Positions 33,846 to 42,742 are shown, numbered from the stretch's first letter. The stretch: DNA of 64,000 nucleotides from Amycolatopsis japonica (GCF_000732925.1 NZ_CP008953.1:6138001-6202000), one strand, 5' to 3'. Made by a program: numbers and translations. The notes: generated from the letters alone by a model not told the origin.

Positions 33846-35637
33846 TCGTCCGGACGTCCCACACCCAGACGCCGTCGACGAATTCGGCGGGCTTCCGCAG
33901 CAGAAGGTCCACTGTGGTCCGGAAAGCGTCCTGGTGTTCGCGTGGGATCAGCACGAGTACGTCGGCGTTCCAGTACCGCAGATCCGCCAGCGCCTGCACC
34001 CGCTGCGACTCGGTGATCGTCGCGGGCACGCCGGTCTGCTTGATCTGGTCGAAGATGATCGACGTCGGCCGCTGGATGGCGCCGTAGCGGCCGCGTTTGT
34101 CGTCGGGACCGCTCGGGCCCACGAAGTAGCCCTCCGGCATCGAGTAGCCGAGCCCCGCGTCGATCTGCCAGTGCAGCGGCTCGGACTCGCCGGAACTCGG
34201 CAACGGCACGGGCACCACGGTCCCGCCGGGCGCGACGTAGCTCCGCCAGGTGCCGTCGGCGAGGAATCTGGGTGTCTGCGGCCGTTCCTTGACGATCAGC
34301 TGGGTCGGCGCGATCGGCAGCAGGACCGCGATGACGACGCCGATCCACACCAGCCGCAACGGGAATCGCCGCTCCCCCGGCACTTCGGGCAGTTTCGACG
34401 CGACCGTGTAGACGCGTTCGGTCGCCAGCGCGAGCAAGGCGCCGATGAGCGGGATGCAGCCCATCGCCAGCCGCGATTCCAGCAGCGACTCGAACAACGG
34501 CAGTTCCGAAAGCAGCTTCCACGGCCCCGGGATCCCGGTCTCCTCGTGCACCACGATCAGTTGCACGCCAAGGGAAAGCCAGGCCATCACGAACATGGAG
34601 ATCGCCAGCGCCCGCGCGAACACCTCTCGCCACAGCCACGCGGTGATGACCACCATCAGCACGATCAGCGGCCAGCCGAAGAAGGCGTTCTCCTCGGTGC
34701 GGTTCATCGACACGTCGGCGGCGGCCTGCGGCTGCCCGGCGACGGACTGCGTCGCGAACCGGGTGAACGCGGCCGTGTCGTTCCCGACCGGGCCGTGTTC
34801 GATCGCCTGATAGCTCTGCGGGCCGAAGAACTGCCACCACAGGGGGAAAGCGCACAGCACGAGCGCCACGAGCACCCCGATACCGACACCGATCCCCAGC
34901 GGTTTCGCCATCGGCGGGAACTCGCGGTAGTTCGTCGCGAAGTAGGCGATGGCGAAGATCGCGAACGCCATCGCGAAGATCAGCAGCGGTTCCTCGCCGA
35001 GGAAGATCTGGTACGCCGCCAGCAGACCGAGGAAGATCCCGTTGCGGACCGGGCGTTCGCCGCGCGCGATCTTGAAGACCTTCAACGCGATGAACGGCAG
35101 GACGAACCACGCGACGAAGTTCGGGTGCGCGTTGCCGTGCGAGATCATCGGCGGGGCGAAGCCGACGAACGCGCCGCCGATGGCCGCGCCGACCCGGTGG
35201 GTGACCAGATGCCGCGAGAAGACCCAGTACCAGGCGGCCGCCGTGCCGGCGAGACCGCCGGTGAGCGCGATGGCCCAGGTGACCGTCGGTCCGAAGGTGA
35301 GGGTGACCGGTGAAAGCGGGATGCCGATGCCGAGCATGGCCGTGTTGGCCATCAGGTTCACGCCGAGCGGATGGTTCTGGAAGTGCGAACTGAGCGGGTT
35401 CCTCAGGTGCAGCACGTTGTCCGCGGTGACGGAGAAGAACCACTCCCACAGGTTCTGATCCGACGCGCTGTTCCAGAGATAGCCTTCCTTGAGGTCGAGC
35501 CAGAGCCCGTTGTAGAGCAGGAAGGCGAACAGCAGGAAGCCGCCCATGATGGCGGCGTCGGCGGCGGCGAACCGGCGGGGTCTCGTGGGAGCCTTCTCGG
35601 CATCCACATTCGCCGCCTCAGCCTGGAAAAGGCTCAC
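33835..35637 (-). CDS. Polytopic membrane protein, GT-C-like
   Basis: The 600-residue protein has about ten to twelve hydrophobic helices and a soluble C-terminal part (from about 455). After TM1 a long loop contains SASDQNLWEWFF and NPLSSHFQNHPLGVN, an arrangement like GT-C membrane glycosyltransferases, where acidic residues in the first extracytoplasmic loop bind polyprenyl-phosphate sugar. The family is not certain and substrates are unknown. It starts 9 bases after the serpin stop, so dgt, serpin and this gene may form a transcript, though a gap holding repeats separates dgt. Confidence 0.65.
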   Translation of the reverse strand: MSLFQAEAANVDAEKAPTRPRRFAAADAAIMGGFLLFAFLLYNGLWLDLKEGYLWNSASDQNLWEWFFSVTADNVLHLRNPLSSHFQNHPLGVNLMANTAMLGIGIPLSPVTLTFGPTVTWAIALTGGLAGTAAAWYWVFSRHLVTHRVGAAIGGAFVGFAPPMISHGNAHPNFVAWFVLPFIALKVFKIARGERPVRNGIFLGLLAAYQIFLGEEPLLIFAMAFAIFAIAYFATNYREFPPMAKPLGIGVGIGVLVALVLCAFPLWWQFFGPQSYQAIEHGPVGNDTAAFTRFATQSVAGQPQAAADVSMNRTEENAFFGWPLIVLMVVITAWLWREVFARALAISMFVMAWLSLGVQLIVVHEETGIPGPWKLLSELPLFESLLESRLAMGCIPLIGALLALATERVYTVASKLPEVPGERRFPLRLVWIGVVIAVLLPIAPTQLIVKERPQTPRFLADGTWRSYVAPGGTVVPVPLPSSGESEPLHWQIDAGLGYSMPEGYFVGPSGPDDKRGRYGAIQRPTSIIFDQIKQTGVPATITESQRVQALADLRYWNADVLVLIPREHQDAFRTTVDLLLRKPAEFVDGVWVWDVRTITP

Positions 35638-35646
35638 TGACCGTCC

Positions 35647-36723
35647 TCACGGCTCGACTACGCGGGCGAGAAAGTAGATCACACCCGTCGAGGCATGCCT
35701 CACGAGCAGAAGGAAGGGCCGATCGACGGCGACTTCCAGGGGTTCGTCGACGATGAGCGACGTCAGCCGCATCAGCACCGCCGTCGCGGCGGCGCCTTCG
35801 AGGCCCTGCTCGTCGATGCGGAGCACGGACTGGTGGAGCACCTCGGACACTTCGAGCCGGTCGTCGTCGGCGAGCCCGGTGAGATCGGCGGCGGCGGTGA
35901 ACATCGTCCGCACGCCGAGATCCTGGAGCTTCGCCGTCAGCGGGCTGTCGACGTCGAGGTCGAGTTTCGGCAGGGACAGCGCGATCGTCTTGGACCGCGT
36001 GTTCTCCAGCAGCCGCGCCAGCTTCCCCGCGTCGAGTTCGGCGTCGTCGAGATCGCCGTCGGGGAGCAGGACGATCGCCTCCACCCCGCCCTCGGCGCCG
36101 AGGCGGACGACCTGCCAGCCGTCCTCGTGGGTGTGGTCGAGCTGTTTTTCGAGCCACATCGTCGGCACCGTACGGGTGCCGGACGGCGCGTGGAAGTCCG
36201 CGGGCGCGGTGTTGTCACGCGAGAACGGATTGGTCCAGGCGGTTTTGAGATACAGGGCGTTGACGATCGCGGCGACGGTGTCCTGTGCGACGGTCCCCGG
36301 TTTCAGGAGTTCGGGGATCAGCTCGCGGGTGGCCCGCGCGACGTCGGCGTTGATCAGCGCTCGCGCGGCCTCCGGATCGTCGCCGAACGGGGCGCTCTCG
36401 ACCTTCCCGCCCGGCCAGGTGGCGAGTTCCTCGCGGAAGGAGTCTTCGAGCGGGAGCCCGTCCCAGGCCCAGAGCGTGTTCGCGACCGCGAGTTCGGGAC
36501 CGTCTTCGAGCAGTGACGAGGCCTTGCCCAGCAGGTCGGCGAGCTCGTCCGGGTCGCCGAGCAGCGCGATCAGTTCTTCTCTGGTCTTCCCCTTGGCGGC
36601 CTGCGTCACCAGGCCGAGCGCGCTCGCGATCGAGTACGGCGAGAAGCACGCGTTCTCCACGCGGCTCGCCAGCACCCGATAGAGGTCCAGACCAAACCGG
36701 AGGTGGCTTTCGACAGCTCCCAT
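35647..36723 (-). CDS. Bacterial serpin
   Basis: The 358-residue protein is a serpin, a one-shot protease inhibitor that works by loop insertion. FSPYSIASALGLVTQAAKGKTREEL near the N-terminus, a VNALYLKTAW strand, and the C-terminal DRPFLLLVRHASTGVIYFLARV are diagnostic. The reactive-loop hinge DEQGLEGAAATA (304-315) has the small residues needed for inhibition, and scissile residues should lie near VLMRLTS. No signal peptide is seen, so it probably acts inside the cell. ATG 36723 is the family-consistent start; an upstream frame runs through the 21-bp repeats and is rejected. Confidence 0.9.
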   Translation of the reverse strand: MGAVESHLRFGLDLYRVLASRVENACFSPYSIASALGLVTQAAKGKTREELIALLGDPDELADLLGKASSLLEDGPELAVANTLWAWDGLPLEDSFREELATWPGGKVESAPFGDDPEAARALINADVARATRELIPELLKPGTVAQDTVAAIVNALYLKTAWTNPFSRDNTAPADFHAPSGTRTVPTMWLEKQLDHTHEDGWQVVRLGAEGGVEAIVLLPDGDLDDAELDAGKLARLLENTRSKTIALSLPKLDLDVDSPLTAKLQDLGVRTMFTAAADLTGLADDDRLEVSEVLHQSVLRIDEQGLEGAAATAVLMRLTSLIVDEPLEVAVDRPFLLLVRHASTGVIYFLARVVEP

Positions 36724-36814
36724 GCCGCAGACCGTACCGTGCACGGGCCCGTCCGTCTCCTGTCCGAAGGTAGGTGCCGTTTCGGTTCGGCGGTCGTGCG
36801 TGTGTGAGGGGACG

Positions 36815-36930
36815 GCGCGTGTGATCAGACGGACGACACACGCATAGCCGGAGCCGATCCCCGAGCCGTCCGGCTGATCACGCGTGGCGTCCGGCTGATC
36901 ACGCGTGTCGTCCATCCAGTCACGCGACAC
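36815..36930. repeat. 21-bp-period repeats with GATCACGCG core
   Basis: Three consecutive 21-base units occupy 36868-36888, 36889-36909 and 36910-36930. The first two are almost identical (GTCCGGCTGATCACGCGTG core) and the third is degenerate, running across the dgt stop codon at 36920. An inverted partial copy lies at 36815-36834. The same core and period recur at 60126-60230. The rest of the 196-base gap between serpin and dgt holds no gene. Confidence 0.75.
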
Positions 36931-38200
36931 CGCCGTGGCGGCCGGTGTGCCAGGCGTGCCACGCGTACGCCTGCGCGTCCGTGAGGGACGCCACCTGGTC
37001 GACGACCACGCGCAGGCGGGCCGCGTCGTCCGCGGCGGCCTCCCAGGCCGGCAGGAACACGCCGTCGAGCGCGTCCGGAGCGCGGCGGCACAGCGCGCCG
37101 ACCAGTTCGGCGAGCGTCTGACGCTGACCGTCCTGCATCGCGAGGCGCCGTTTGTCGCTCATCACGTACCGCAGCGCGAGCGCCTTGAACAACGCGACCT
37201 CGGCCGCGACCTGCTCCGGGATGACCAGGCGCGCGGCGTAGCGGCTCAGCGGCCCTTCGCCGTGCACCTCCCTCGTCGCGCCGACCACCGCCGTCGCGAA
37301 CCGGCCGACCAGCTCACTCGTCAGCCGTTTCAACGCGACCTGCGCCTTGAGCGAGCCGTCGAGCCCCGGTTCGGTGAGTTCCGCGACCACGGGCAGGTCG
37401 AGCAGTTCCTTCGCCGCACCTTCCAAAGTGGACTGGGACTGATGCGAAAACCTGCGCGCCGCCTCGGCCACCGCCGCGCGTTCCTCCGCGTCGGCCAGTA
37501 CCCGCAACGAGATCCGGCCCGCGAGCACCCCGTCCTCGACGTCGTGCACGGAATATGCGACGTCGTCGGACCAGTCCATGATCTGCGCTTCCAGACTGGT
37601 GCGGCGCTCCGGCGCACCGGCCCGCACCCACGCGAAGACCTCGGCGTCGTCGGCGTACACGCCGTACTTCGGGTTGCCTTCTTCACGGAGCCACGGGTAC
37701 TTCGTCGAGGCGTCGAGACAGGCGCGGGTGAGGTTCAGCCCGCCGGCGGCCCCGCCTTCGAGCAGGACCTTGGGCTCCAGCCTGGTCAGGATCCGCAAGG
37801 TCTGCGCGTTGCCCTCGAAACCACCGCACGGCTGCGCGACCTCGTCCAGCGCGCGCTCGCCGTTGTGCCCGAACGGCGGGTGCCCGATGTCGTGCGCGAG
37901 GCCGGCGGTGTCCACCAGATCCGGGTCCGCGCCCAGCTCGTCCGCGATGCCCCTGCCGATCTGGGCGACCTCCAGCGAATGCGTCAGCCGCGTGCGCGGT
38001 ACGCCGCTGACCTCGGCACCTTCACCCGGGCCGACCACCTGGGTCTTGCCTGCCAGCCGCCGCAGGGCCGCCGAGTGCAGCACGCGTGCGCGATCACGGG
38101 CGAAGGCGCTTCGCCCGTCTTCCGCGCCCTCCAGCGCCGCGCCCTTGGGCCGCTCGGGCAGCAGACGCGCCCTGTCGGCCTCGGTGTAGGTGTCGCTCAC
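36920..38200 (-). CDS. dgt: dGTP triphosphohydrolase
   Basis: The 426-residue HD-domain enzyme hydrolyses dGTP to deoxyguanosine and triphosphate, tuning dNTP pools. The metal ligands are seen in RTRLTHSLEVAQIGR and in the HD motif AHDIGHPPFGHNGE, with the later DWSDDVAYSVHDVEDG containing the remaining Asp. Length is normal. The last codons and stop overlap the third 21-bp repeat unit, so the C-terminus HTGRHGGVA is at the repeat boundary. YdcF lies 38 bases upstream on the same strand. Confidence 0.92.
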   Translation of the reverse strand: MSDTYTEADRARLLPERPKGAALEGAEDGRSAFARDRARVLHSAALRRLAGKTQVVGPGEGAEVSGVPRTRLTHSLEVAQIGRGIADELGADPDLVDTAGLAHDIGHPPFGHNGERALDEVAQPCGGFEGNAQTLRILTRLEPKVLLEGGAAGGLNLTRACLDASTKYPWLREEGNPKYGVYADDAEVFAWVRAGAPERRTSLEAQIMDWSDDVAYSVHDVEDGVLAGRISLRVLADAEERAAVAEAARRFSHQSQSTLEGAAKELLDLPVVAELTEPGLDGSLKAQVALKRLTSELVGRFATAVVGATREVHGEGPLSRYAARLVIPEQVAAEVALFKALALRYVMSDKRRLAMQDGQRQTLAELVGALCRRAPDALDGVFLPAWEAAADDAARLRVVVDQVASLTDAQAYAWHAWHTGRHGGVA

Positions 38201-38238
38201 CAGCCAAGCTTATGCGCGATCACCGACACTTATCGGGT

Positions 38239-38871
38239 TCAGACGTCCGCAGGGAACCTGGTGAGGCGGTAGTACAGCAGCGCGCCGGTCTCGCGGACGA
38301 TGTAGCGCGCCTGCGTCTCGCGGGTCTGCACGATCGGGCCGCGGTGCGTGGGCGACGTCCAGGCGTCGAGCCCGAGGTCGTCGGCCATCACCCGCGCGCG
38401 GAACGAGTGCCAAGGGTCGCTGACCAGGACGGCGGTCTTCCAGCCCCGCTGCTGCACCTGTTCGGCGACCGCGCGGAGGCTGCGCAGGGTGTCGCTGCCC
38501 TCGCCGACCGGCAGCGTCGCCGACACGGGCACACCCCGTTTGCGCAGCCATTGCGCGCCCGCTTGCCCCTCGGTGAAGTTGTCGTCGGCCTTCTTGCCGC
38601 CCGCGGTGACGATGACCTTGGCGACGCCCTGGTCGTACAGCGTCTTCGCCTTGGCCAGCCGGGCCTCGAAGATCCCCGACGGCCTGCCGTTGTACTGGGC
38701 CGCGCCGAGCACCACGATGACGTCGGCGCGGTCGCGCACGTCCTCCCGCGCCACCTGCCAGACCCGGAACGCCGTTCCGCCGATCAGCGCGACGACGATC
38801 AGCAGGAACCCCGCCAAGGTCCGGCGCACCCAGTTCGCGCGGGTGGGCTTGGTCCGTTCGGCGGTACTCAC
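38239..38871 (-). CDS. YdcF/SanA-like DUF218 membrane protein
   Basis: The 210-residue protein has one N-terminal transmembrane helix (LAGFLLIVVALIGGTAFRVW, about 18-37) and an extracytoplasmic DUF218 domain: DVIVVLGAAQYNGRPSGIFEARL, VIVTAGGKKADDNFTEGQ, GSDTLRSLRAVAEQV and LVSDPWHSFRARVMA. Family members are linked to cell-envelope integrity and vancomycin-type resistance; the reaction is unknown. I chose GTG 38871 (VSTAERTK) because no ATG lies in a sensible place and the domain starts soon after. It precedes dgt. Confidence 0.82.
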   Translation of the reverse strand: MSTAERTKPTRANWVRRTLAGFLLIVVALIGGTAFRVWQVAREDVRDRADVIVVLGAAQYNGRPSGIFEARLAKAKTLYDQGVAKVIVTAGGKKADDNFTEGQAGAQWLRKRGVPVSATLPVGEGSDTLRSLRAVAEQVQQRGWKTAVLVSDPWHSFRARVMADDLGLDAWTSPTHRGPIVQTRETQARYIVRETGALLYYRLTRFPADV

Positions 38872-38903
38872 GGGGGTGATTCTCGCAGAGCCGCGAGGTG
38901 ATC

Positions 38904-39509
38904 TCAGAGCCAGCCGTGCTCTTCCGAGAGCCGCACCGCCTCGGCCCTCGTCCTCGCCCCGGTCTTGCCCATCGCGGCCGAAAGATGGTTGCGCACGGTG
39001 CCTTCGGAAAGGTGCAGCGCGCGGGCGATGTCGGCCACCGTGCTGCCGTCCTTGGCTGCCTTGAGGACGTCGTGTTCGCGTCCGGTGAGCGGGCTCGCGC
39101 CGGTGGCGAGCGATTCCGCGGCGAGTGCGGGATCGACCACCCGGAGCCCGCCGTGGACCCTGCGGACGGCGTCGACGAGCTGCTCCGGCGGAGCGTCCTT
39201 GACCACGAATCCCGCGGCACCCGCCGCCATCGCCCGCGACAGGTAGCCGGGCCGCCCGAAGGTGGTGCAGATGATGATCCGGCACAACGGGAGCGCGCCG
39301 TGCAGTTCGGCGGCGGCTTCGAGACCGTCCTTGCCCGGCATCTGGACGTCGAGCAGCGCGACGTCCGGGGCGGTCTCCTTCGCCCGCTGAAGCACTTCGT
39401 CGCCCGAGCCGACCTGGGCGACCACCTCGATGTCGGCTTCGAGGCCGAGCACGGTGGCCAACGCCCCGCGCACCATCGCCTGGTCGTCGGCGAGCAGGAC
39501 CCGGATCAC
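38904..39509 (-). CDS. NarL/LuxR response regulator, DesR-like
   Basis: The 201-residue protein has a receiver domain (VIRVLLADDQAMVRGAL; phospho-acceptor Asp in DVALLDVQMPG; KDAPPEQL with the conserved Lys) and a LuxR helix-turn-helix (SPLTGREHDVLKAAKDGSTVADIARALHLSEGTVRNHLSAAMGK). It is the output partner of the kinase directly upstream. GTG 39509 overlaps the kinase stop by four bases (GTGA), so the two are coupled. It should control the ABC exporter genes at the head of the operon. Confidence 0.92.
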   Translation of the reverse strand: MIRVLLADDQAMVRGALATVLGLEADIEVVAQVGSGDEVLQRAKETAPDVALLDVQMPGKDGLEAAAELHGALPLCRIIICTTFGRPGYLSRAMAAGAAGFVVKDAPPEQLVDAVRRVHGGLRVVDPALAAESLATGASPLTGREHDVLKAAKDGSTVADIARALHLSEGTVRNHLSAAMGKTGARTRAEAVRLSEEHGWL

Positions 39510-40714
39510 GCGCAGCCTCCAGTGGGTTCGGAGAGCGGCGCAGCCACGTCGCTCCGCAGGGCGGACTCGGGTACGTCCGCCCGGACGAGCCATCCTCCCC
39601 CAGGTGGCGTGGTGGCGGTCAAGGTCCCGCCGACCGCGTCCAGCCGTTCGGTGAGGCCGCGCAGGCCGTTGCCGGCCATCGCCTCGCCGCCTTCGCCGTC
39701 GTCCTCGACTTCCAGCCAGGTCTTGCCGAGACGGACCTTCACCCGCTTCGCCCCGGAATGCCGGAGCACGTTGGTGACCGCTTCCCGCAGCACGTAACCG
39801 AAAGTGCGCTGCAAGGCGGGAGCTACATTGTCCACCGCGTGCGGCAGGTCCGCGTCGATCTCGGCCGCCCGCAACGCCGCCCGCGCCCCGGCGACCTCCG
39901 CCGACAGCGACACCTCGCGATATTCGGAGACCGTGGCGCGGATGTCCGAAAGCGCGCTGCGGGTCAGGCTCTCGACCTCGCGGATCTCCTGCAGGGCGCG
40001 GGAGTCGTCCTTGCCGCTCTCCAGGATCCGGCGGGCGAGCCCGGCCTTCACCGTGATGGTGGTGAGGCTGTGGCCGAGGATGTCGTGCAGATCCCGCGCC
40101 AGGCGCTCGCGTTCACCCGCCACCGCGAGCGTGGCGATCTCCTGGTTCGCCGCCTCCAGTTTCCGCACCGCGCGGACCAGGTTCGCCATGAAGAACATCG
40201 CCGCCGTGATCGAGATGACCGCGATGAGATCGCCGAAGTCGTATTTCCCGACCACTAAATGGACGGCCAGCACCACCAGCAGGGCGCCACCGTCGAGGAT
40301 CAGCGACCACGCCGGCGGCAGCGTGAAGGCCAGCACCGCCGTCGCGTAGATCAGGATGTACGGGTTGTTGTCGTGCAGGAACACCAGCGCGAGACCGATG
40401 AGCAGCATCAGCACCGAGAAGACGTAGGTCGTCTTCCGCCGGGAGGGCCGCAGGCTGAGCGGGAACAGCACGTAACAGGAGCCGTAGAAGAGCAGGAGAA
40501 CGGCGATCACCAGCTCTTTCGCGGTCGCCCCGTCGGTGGCCAGATCGACCGCCGCGGGGACGAAGCCGGGCACGATGAAGGCGAGGCCGAAGAACACCCA
40601 CCGCCTCGGCCGGGGACCCCGGCCGGTTCGCGGCGGCATGTCCGCCCACCAGTTCTCCCGGCTGTTCAAGCCCGTCTCGACCTTGCCCGGGTAGTCGCTC
40701 ACCGGTTCACCCAT
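39506..40714 (-). CDS. NarL-type sensor histidine kinase, DesK-like
   Basis: The 402-residue membrane sensor has about five N-terminal transmembrane helices (about 35-185). The HisKA_3 helix reads ERLARDLHDILGHSLTTITVKAGLARRIL (phospho-His in LARDLHD), followed by a HATPase domain with NVLRHSGAKRVKV and DDGEGGEAMAGNGLRGLTERL. Lack of a large sensor loop suggests it monitors the membrane or a transported compound. It follows the ABC permease by three bases and precedes the response regulator with a 4-base overlap. Confidence 0.92.
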   Translation of the reverse strand: MGEPVSDYPGKVETGLNSRENWWADMPPRTGRGPRPRRWVFFGLAFIVPGFVPAAVDLATDGATAKELVIAVLLLFYGSCYVLFPLSLRPSRRKTTYVFSVLMLLIGLALVFLHDNNPYILIYATAVLAFTLPPAWSLILDGGALLVVLAVHLVVGKYDFGDLIAVISITAAMFFMANLVRAVRKLEAANQEIATLAVAGERERLARDLHDILGHSLTTITVKAGLARRILESGKDDSRALQEIREVESLTRSALSDIRATVSEYREVSLSAEVAGARAALRAAEIDADLPHAVDNVAPALQRTFGYVLREAVTNVLRHSGAKRVKVRLGKTWLEVEDDGEGGEAMAGNGLRGLTERLDAVGGTLTATTPPGGGWLVRADVPESALRSDVAAPLSEPTGGCA

Positions 40715-40717
40715 CTC

Positions 40718-41446
40718 TCAGACCCGCGCACTGTCCTTACGGTAACGCCTGATCACCAGCGCCCCGAGGACCGCGGTCCACGCCGCCAGCACGCCGAGCG
40801 CGACCGGAAGACTCACCGTGAGATGGTCGGTGACCACCGGACGGACCAGCTGGATCAGCCAGTACGTCGGCGTCACCTGGGCGACGTCGGCCATCCACGA
40901 CGGCATCCCGTCGATCGGGATCCACAGGCCGCCCAGGAAACCCATGCCCATCATGACGATCATGTTCAGCGGCTGCATCGACTCCGGCGTGCCGAACTGG
41001 CCCAGCAGCAGGCCGAGCAGCACCAGCGGGATCGCGCCGAGCCAGCAGCCGAGCACCAGCCGCAGCCAGCCGGCGGCGTCGAGGTGGACTCCTTCGAACA
41101 GGACGCCGATCAGCGGGACGACGAGCAACGACGGAAGCGCGACGAGCATCGCCGAGAGGGCCTTGCCGCCGAGATAACCGGCGCCGGTCAGCGGGGTCAG
41201 CCGCAACTGGCGCTGCCAGCCCGTGGACCGCTCGATGGCCAGTTTCGCACCGCTCGTCATCGCGGCGGAGAAGGTGCCGAAGGCCATCATGTTCACCATG
41301 ATCACGCCTGCGATGTTCATTTGGCCTGAGGCGAAAACGTTGGCCTGCAACAGGAACATCAGCACCGGGAACGCGACGGCGAAGAGCACGAACCGGGTGG
41401 AACGGAAGGTGCGGACGATCTCGGTCTTGAGATAGGTCGGGTTCAT
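40718..41446 (-). CDS. ABC-2 type transporter permease
   Basis: The 242-residue protein has about six hydrophobic helices and the ABC-2 permease pattern: a cytoplasmic TEIVRTFRSTRFVLF lead, TM1, then GWQRQLRLTPLTGAGYLGGKAL and a C-terminal IPIDGMPSWMADVAQVTPTYWLIQ. With the ATPase it forms an exporter, typically for antimicrobial peptides, lipids or drugs. Its ATG overlaps the ATPase stop (ATGA). The gene continues into the kinase-regulator pair, a common arrangement for self-regulated exporters. Confidence 0.9.
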   Translation of the reverse strand: MNPTYLKTEIVRTFRSTRFVLFAVAFPVLMFLLQANVFASGQMNIAGVIMVNMMAFGTFSAAMTSGAKLAIERSTGWQRQLRLTPLTGAGYLGGKALSAMLVALPSLLVVPLIGVLFEGVHLDAAGWLRLVLGCWLGAIPLVLLGLLLGQFGTPESMQPLNMIVMMGMGFLGGLWIPIDGMPSWMADVAQVTPTYWLIQLVRPVVTDHLTVSLPVALGVLAAWTAVLGALVIRRYRKDSARV

Positions 41447-42366
41447 CGGACGGTTTCCTCGGTGGCTTCGGTGGTCAGGGACAGGAACGCGCCTTCGAGG
41501 CCGACGGCGCCGATCTCGATGTCGTGCGCTTCGGGGATTTCGGCCAGCAACGCGCGCAGCGTGGCGTCGGAATCGGAACTGGAGATCGCGGCGCGGCCGC
41601 CGCGGAGTTCGAGCCCGGTGACCGCGGGCAGCCCCGCGATCACCGGCTCCGCCGCCGCGGGCACCACCGCGCGGATCGTGCGTCCCCCTGCCAGCGCACG
41701 GACCTGCGCGACCGAACCGTCCGCGACGATCCGCCCCGACCGCATCAGCACGACACGGTCGGCGAATTCTTCGGCCTCTTCGAGATAGTGGGTGGCGAAC
41801 AGGACCGTGCGGCCGGTGTTCGTGTACTCGTACATGGACTTCCAGAACTCGCGGCGCGTGCCGACGTCCATCGCGGCGGTCGGCTCGTCGAGGATCAGCA
41901 GATCGGGATCGCTCACGAGCGCGACGGCGAACCGCACGCGCTGCTTCTGCCCGCCGGAAAGCCTGGTGGAGCGCCGGTTCGCGAGATCCTCGATCCCGGC
42001 GCGGCGCAGCGCGTCCCGCACCGGCATCGGCTTGCGGTGCAACGCCGCGACCATGCCGACGGTCTCGGCGACCGTGAGATCTTCGACGAGCGCGCCGCCC
42101 TGCAGCATCGCGCCGATCATCCCGTCGCCGACCGCGTCCCCCGGCTCGCGGCCGAACACGGTCACGGTGCCGCTGTCGGGCACGCTCAGGCCCAGGATCA
42201 TGTCGACGGTGGTGGATTTGCCCGCGCCGTTGGGGCCGAGGAGCGCGACCACCTCACCCGGCGCGATCGTCAGGTCCACGCCGTCGACGGCATGGACGTC
42301 GCCATAGTGCTTACGCAGCCCGGAAAGCCGTACCGCCGCCCCCGCGGTGATGTCTTGTTCTCGCAT
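41443..42366 (-). CDS. ABC transporter ATP-binding protein
   Basis: The 307-residue ATPase shows Walker A LLGPNGAGKST (about 43-53), signature LSGGQKQRVRFAVAL, Walker B LLILDEPTAAMD and an H-loop FATHYLEEAEEFADRV. The C-terminal 80 residues form a small accessory domain, as in DrrA-like drug exporters. It is the first gene of the ATPase - permease - kinase - regulator operon. A TGACA-GT-TGTCA dyad at 42426-42437 lies 60 bases upstream. Confidence 0.93.
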   Translation of the reverse strand: MREQDITAGAAVRLSGLRKHYGDVHAVDGVDLTIAPGEVVALLGPNGAGKSTTVDMILGLSVPDSGTVTVFGREPGDAVGDGMIGAMLQGGALVEDLTVAETVGMVAALHRKPMPVRDALRRAGIEDLANRRSTRLSGGQKQRVRFAVALVSDPDLLILDEPTAAMDVGTRREFWKSMYEYTNTGRTVLFATHYLEEAEEFADRVVLMRSGRIVADGSVAQVRALAGGRTIRAVVPAAAEPVIAGLPAVTGLELRGGRAAISSSDSDATLRALLAEIPEAHDIEIGAVGLEGAFLSLTTEATEETVR

Positions 42367-42425
42367 GCTTAGAGCTTGTCGCGAGAAGGGGCCGCGGACG
42401 TGGGCCGCGCGTCACGACCTGAGGG

Positions 42426-42437
42426 TGACAGTTGTCA
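42426..42437 (-). promoter_or_regulatory. Candidate response-regulator operator
   Basis: The dyad TGACAGTTGTCA lies 60 bases before the ABC ATPase start codon. It is the only short perfect dyad between that start and the first long palindrome, and could be the binding site of the DesR-like regulator encoded in the operon. This is positional inference only. Confidence 0.35.
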
Positions 42438-42457
42438 GGGGTGAGCCGCTGCCGAAT

Positions 42458-42742
42458 GCCATGAAAGGTCCTTTCCTTGCAAAATTTGCAAGGAAAGGAC
42501 CTTTCATGGCGTTGGCGAGGGCGGTGCGCACGGGCTGAAGGGGCCCGTCACCGCATCCGATGCGGGGAAAGCTCCCTTCGCCCAGCTCGCGCGCTCACGC
42601 CCGCTTCCAGTGTCATGAAAGGGTCGTTCAGGACAAGAAACGTCCTGAACGACCCTTTCATGACACTGGCCCGGCAGGCGGCGCGAGTACGTGAAGGCCC
42701 CCTTCACTGCGCTAGACGCAATGAAGGGGGCCTTCACGTACT
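42458..42742. repeat. Cluster of four long palindromes
   Basis: The 391-base gap between the ABC ATPase start and the glyS stop holds no gene but four adjacent palindromes. They are 42458-42510 (26-bp perfect arms), 42537-42579 (21-base arms, five mismatches), 42607-42669 (28-bp perfect arms, 7-base loop) and 42686-42742 (21-bp perfect arms plus an inner TGCG/CGCA). Outer sequences read CATGAAAGG, GAAGGG, CATGAAAGGG and CGTGAAGG. The first has a near copy at 47775-47827. At least one should act as the glyS terminator. Confidence 0.85.

Noticed and set aside
36724..36930. Upstream extension of the serpin frame
   Set aside because: It is encoded by the 21-bp repeats and lacks serpin homology.
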